From Actinomycetes bacterium (lineage in GTDB: Bacteria; Actinomycetota; Acidimicrobiia; Acidimicrobiales; Palsa-688): a stretch of DNA of 10,415 nt. The stretch covers positions 1-10,415 of the forward strand of contig JAKAXG010000084.1 of assembly GCA_021827225.1 (NCBI GenBank), in the 5' to 3' direction. The position numbers were made by a program, and so were the translations under genes. Below are positions 7,557 through 10,415 of this stretch, in pieces (positions within the stretch are counted from its first letter, which is position 1; every line of letters begins with the position of its first letter). The notes beneath the pieces were generated by a model, which made no database searches, was not told where the DNA came from, and worked only from the letters and a program-made list of their open reading frames with translations.

Positions 7557-8711
7557 CTATCTTCTCTTCTCGTTGCGAAGGTCGAACACGATCTTGACGG
7601 CGCCCCGGCGGCCGGCGGAACCGGCGTGGTCGATGGCGTCGGCGTATCGCTCCAGCGGGTAGGCCGCCGACACCAGCCGGCCCAGGCCGGCGGCGTCCAC
7701 CACCTCCATGGCCAGGTCGAAGCTGTGGCGGCCGCCGGCCGACGGCTCCGGGCCGTAGGCGTATGCCCCGACCAGGCGGACCTCCCGCTGCCACAGCGGG
7801 GTCAGATCGATCCCGACCGGGCCGGGCATGCCGGCCAGCACCACCGTCGAGCCCGGCGCGGCCACGGCCAGCGCCTCGGCGATGGACTCGGCGCTGCCGA
7901 CGCAGTCGTAGACGATGTCGGCGCCGCCGGTCAGCTGGCCGTTGTCGAGCATCCACGAGCCGCTCGAGCGGCGGACCGCCCGGCGCAGCTCGTCGGGCTC
8001 GACGACCGAGGTCGCCCCCAGCTCGCGGGCCAGGCGGCGCTGATCGGGGTGCTTGGCCACCGCCACCAGGGAGGTGACATCGTCGCGGAGGCGGTGCACG
8101 GCGGCGATGGTGGCCAGCCCGATGGTCCCGGCGCCGATGACCACGGCCCGGCCGGTCGGCGAGGTGGGGGGCAGGAGAGCGGTGTGCACGGCGCACGCCA
8201 CCGGCTCGACCATGACCGCCGCCTCGTCGGTCCAGTGCTCGGGGATCTCGTGGAGCTGGCCGGGGTGGGCGGCCAGCGCCAGGGACCACCCGCCTCCGGT
8301 GTCCCGGCAGTAGCCGGTCTGCAGCCCGGGGGCGACGTGGCCGGCGATGAGCCTCTCGCAGTGGTTGGTGCGCCCGGCCGCGCAGGCCGGGCAGGGCGGG
8401 TCGACACCCCTGATCCGGCAGTGCAGCACCGGTTCGACGACCACCCGCCGCCCGTCGTGGGTGTCGGCGACGACCTCGTGGCCGGGCACGAACGGGAAGC
8501 TCACGATCGGTTCGAACCAGCGCGACGACCGACCCGACACGGTGGCCAGGTCGGACCCGCAGATGCCGGCCAGGCGGGGCCGCACCAGCTGCCAGTCGGG
8601 GCCGGGAAGCTCGGGCCCGTCCACCTCGGCCAGCCGGAGCGGGGTCGGCCGCCCCGCCACCCGGGCGGCGGCGAAGCGGGGGAGCGACCGTTCTATCTGC
8701 AGGGCCTTCAT
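7557..8711 (-). CDS. Zinc-dependent medium-chain alcohol dehydrogenase family protein
   Basis: A 384-residue MDR-superfamily oxidoreductase, expected to interconvert an alcohol and an aldehyde or ketone with NAD(P). The catalytic zinc site is visible as GICGSDL (Cys51), PGHEV (His78, Glu79) and VEPVACA (Glu169). The nucleotide-binding glycines are in VIGAGTIGLA (193-198). The structural zinc lobe reads DPPCPAC then CER: Cys107, Cys110 and Cys118 fit, but the first ligand position is Asp104 instead of Cys. After the second beta strand the sequence is VAVAKHPD, lacking the acidic residue usual for NAD, so NADP preference is possible. The ATG overlaps the stop of the upstream reductase gene in an ATGA, a strong sign of coupling. 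In this operon it may act on the fatty aldehyde or alcohol made by the reductase, but the sequence alone does not identify the substrate. Confidence 0.92.
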   Translation of the reverse strand: MKALQIERSLPRFAAARVAGRPTPLRLAEVDGPELPGPDWQLVRPRLAGICGSDLATVSGRSSRWFEPIVSFPFVPGHEVVADTHDGRRVVVEPVLHCRIRGVDPPCPACAAGRTNHCERLIAGHVAPGLQTGYCRDTGGGWSLALAAHPGQLHEIPEHWTDEAAVMVEPVACAVHTALLPPTSPTGRAVVIGAGTIGLATIAAVHRLRDDVTSLVAVAKHPDQRRLARELGATSVVEPDELRRAVRRSSGSWMLDNGQLTGGADIVYDCVGSAESIAEALAVAAPGSTVVLAGMPGPVGIDLTPLWQREVRLVGAYAYGPEPSAGGRHSFDLAMEVVDAAGLGRLVSAAYPLERYADAIDHAGSAGRRGAVKIVFDLRNEKRR

Positions 8712-10415
8712 CGGCTTGACCCGACGGGCCGGGGGCCGATGGGCAGCAGCGGTCGGGGGCCGCCGTCGGCCTTGGGCCAGTGCTCGACGTGCCAGCCCCG
8801 CTTGCGGGCGATGGCGGCCAGCTTGGTTTCCGGGTTGACGGCGACCGGGTGCCCGGCCGCCTCCAGCATCGGCAGGTCGCTGGCCGAGTCGGCGTAGGCC
8901 ACGGACTGCTCCAGGTCCAGGTTGTTGGCCCTGGCGTAGTCGGCCATGATCAGCGCCCTGGCCTCGCCGGTGGGAGGGGCCTCGACCAGCTCACCGGTGA
9001 AGCGGCCGGCCCTTTGTCCCAATGTGGCGCACACCACCTCGTCGAAGAGGGGACGCAGCGGCTCGATCACCACGTCCAGGGCCCCGGTGATGAGCAGGGT
9101 CTTGTGGCCGAGCGCCCGGTGCTCCCGCACCCGGCGGATACCGGCGGGGAACGATTTGGTCAGCACCAGGTCGCTGAACAGCTCCCAGCTGTCCTCCCGC
9201 AGCCGGTCGGCCGGAGCCCCCTCGTAGCGGCGGTAGAAGTAGCGCAGGAAGTCGCTGCGGTCGGCCCGGTCGAGGGCCAGCAGGCGGGGAGCCTCCCGCA
9301 GGGTGCGCAGCACGAAGCCCAGCCGCTCCCGGTCGTCCTGGCGGCGGGTGGCCAGCCACGAGTAGGAGTCCACCACGTTGGAGGCGATGAGGGTGTTCTC
9401 CAGGTCGAACACGGCCAGCTGGCGGTCGGGGGAGAGCACCGCCCGCCGGCCCCGCTCCTCCCTGGTCAGGCCCGTCGCCCCGCCCCGCCGTCTGACCTCG
9501 CCGCCCGGGTTGGCCAGGCGGACCCGGGCGTGCGCCACCACCGACGGCAGATAGACGTTCTGGCAGAAGTGCGGCCAGTTGATGACGGCCGGGTCGAAAT
9601 TGAACTCGCTGCGGTCGGCCTCCGGCAGGGACCGGTGCAGCTCGAGCAGCCGGTCCACCGAGAAGATGGCCTCGGTCTCGGTGTAGGCGCCGTACAGCTC
9701 CACGTACGACAGGGCCCTCTCCACCTCCTCGCGCCGGTCGTCCAGCCGGGCGCTGAGCTCCGCCTGGCGGCCCCGCAGCGGGAGGGACTGCAGGCCCCGC
9801 TCGGCCACGTCGATGGCCTTCGCCGCCCGGTCCAGCTGCTTCTGCACCCGGCGCCGGCCCGGGAACGACCATTCCGGCACGGTGATGGGCTGGTCCTGGC
9901 TGTCGGCCAGCGGGTGTTCGAGGAACCAGGCCCGCACCAGCTCCACCAGCTGGCGGTACCGCAGCGGGTTGCGGGCCCCGGAGGCGGAGTGCAGCACGTC
10001 CGGATCGCCCAGCGGGCCGCGGGCGGCGACGGCCAGGATCGACGCCACGACCAGGTCCACGGGGATGACGTCGATCACCCCCTCGGGCACGCCGGGGAAC
10101 TCCTTGAGCAGGCCCTTGGCGTAGGAGATGATCACCGGGTCGGCCATCCGGAACCCCCGGATCCATCCGGGAACCGGCTCGGCCAGGGCGGACTCGATGA
10201 TGGAGGGCCGCACGATGGTGAGCGGCAGGTCCCGGCGGGACTCGAGCAGGGCCCGCTCCCCGAGCGCCTTGGTGTAGGCGTAGGCGTCGGGCCAGCCCAG
10301 ACCCTGGGCCCGGGCCTTGCCCACCTCCACCATGCGGTCGTTGACCCACTCCTGGCGGAACTTCTCGGCCCGGGCGGCGAGGAGCGGGGTCCCGGCCGCC
10401 CCCAGCTCCCGCCGG
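8708..10415 (-). CDS. Fatty acyl-CoA reductase (FAR-like) fused to HAD-IB domain, 5' end missing
   Basis: 568 residues are visible; the frame is open to the window edge, so the N-terminal Rossmann part with the NAD(P)-binding glycines is outside. The visible part starts inside an extended SDR domain of the fatty acyl-CoA reductase (NAD_binding_4/male-sterility) family: the catalytic YAYTK (Tyr45, Lys49) lies in DAYAYTKALGE and is followed by IVRPSIIESALAEPVPGWI, a very typical FAR signature. Residues 246-297 (FNFDPAVINWPHF, YLPSVVAHARV) match the FAR C-terminal region. From residue 330 a HAD-IB domain follows: FDLENTL (Asp337, Glu339), ITGALD, GEARAL (Glu484) and YADSASDLPML (Asp509, Asp513). 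Two positions usually Asp and Lys are Glu here, so the phosphatase activity is doubtful. The likely reaction is reduction of acyl-CoA to fatty aldehyde or alcohol. It is the first gene of the operon that can be seen. Confidence 0.9.
   Translation of the reverse strand, partial: RRELGAAGTPLLAARAEKFRQEWVNDRMVEVGKARAQGLGWPDAYAYTKALGERALLESRRDLPLTIVRPSIIESALAEPVPGWIRGFRMADPVIISYAKGLLKEFPGVPEGVIDVIPVDLVVASILAVAARGPLGDPDVLHSASGARNPLRYRQLVELVRAWFLEHPLADSQDQPITVPEWSFPGRRRVQKQLDRAAKAIDVAERGLQSLPLRGRQAELSARLDDRREEVERALSYVELYGAYTETEAIFSVDRLLELHRSLPEADRSEFNFDPAVINWPHFCQNVYLPSVVAHARVRLANPGGEVRRRGGATGLTREERGRRAVLSPDRQLAVFDLENTLIASNVVDSYSWLATRRQDDRERLGFVLRTLREAPRLLALDRADRSDFLRYFYRRYEGAPADRLREDSWELFSDLVLTKSFPAGIRRVREHRALGHKTLLITGALDVVIEPLRPLFDEVVCATLGQRAGRFTGELVEAPPTGEARALIMADYARANNLDLEQSVAYADSASDLPMLEAAGHPVAVNPETKLAAIARKRGWHVEHWPKADGGPRPLLPIGPRPVGSSR

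Noticed and set aside
5955..8897. 980-residue open frame on the plus strand, opposite the operon
   Set aside because: It mirrors three well-supported minus-strand genes. Its translation is rich in Gly, Arg, Val, His and Gln without domain motifs, as expected for the antisense of GC-rich coding DNA.
1..10415. Mobile elements, CRISPR arrays, tRNA or rRNA genes
   Set aside because: I found no transposase or integrase motifs, no regularly spaced repeats and no RNA gene signatures; short GC-rich repeats such as GCCGGCC are expected from base composition.

Overview
The window is very GC-rich and almost completely coding. Tight gene packing, stop/start overlaps, GTG start use and the gene content point to a high-GC actinobacterium. 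The best guess is a deep-branching class such as Acidimicrobiia, or a relative of the mycobacteria, but the window has no marker gene that settles this. I see no tRNA, rRNA, insertion sequence, phage gene or CRISPR array.

Left part (1-2656): the 3' end of an AcnA-type aconitase gene (TCA cycle) reads rightward into the window. It converges on a LysR-family regulator gene across a 16-base gap that holds a small GC hairpin. The LysR gene is divergent from the next gene, and the 206-base interval between them (2657-2862) is the only sizeable intergenic region. It has an AT-rich, promoter-like part next to the LysR start and a perfect 13-bp hairpin further in.

Middle part (2863-4942, plus strand): a two-gene unit. 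The first gene fuses a SerB-like HAD-IB phosphatase domain to a PlsC-type acyltransferase domain. The second, overlapping it by 8 bases, encodes a proline-rich protein with about four predicted membrane segments.

Right part (4939-10415, minus strand): a four-gene operon with nearly no spacing. In transcription order it encodes a fatty acyl-CoA reductase fused to a HAD-IB domain (5' end outside the window), a zinc-dependent medium-chain dehydrogenase, a long LarA-like (nickel-pincer lactate racemase family) protein, and a second PlsC-type acyltransferase. The last gene meets the membrane-protein gene tail to tail, and both stop codons lie in one CTAG.

The two converging units share a theme: two acyltransferases and two HAD-IB fusions, plus an acyl-CoA reductase and an alcohol dehydrogenase. 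The simplest reading is an acyl-lipid or fatty-alcohol/ether- or wax-type pathway. The LarA-like protein is the unexpected member, and the HAD domain of the reductase fusion has lost two canonical catalytic residues. These are the main points for follow-up. Product names are family-level; substrates are not known.
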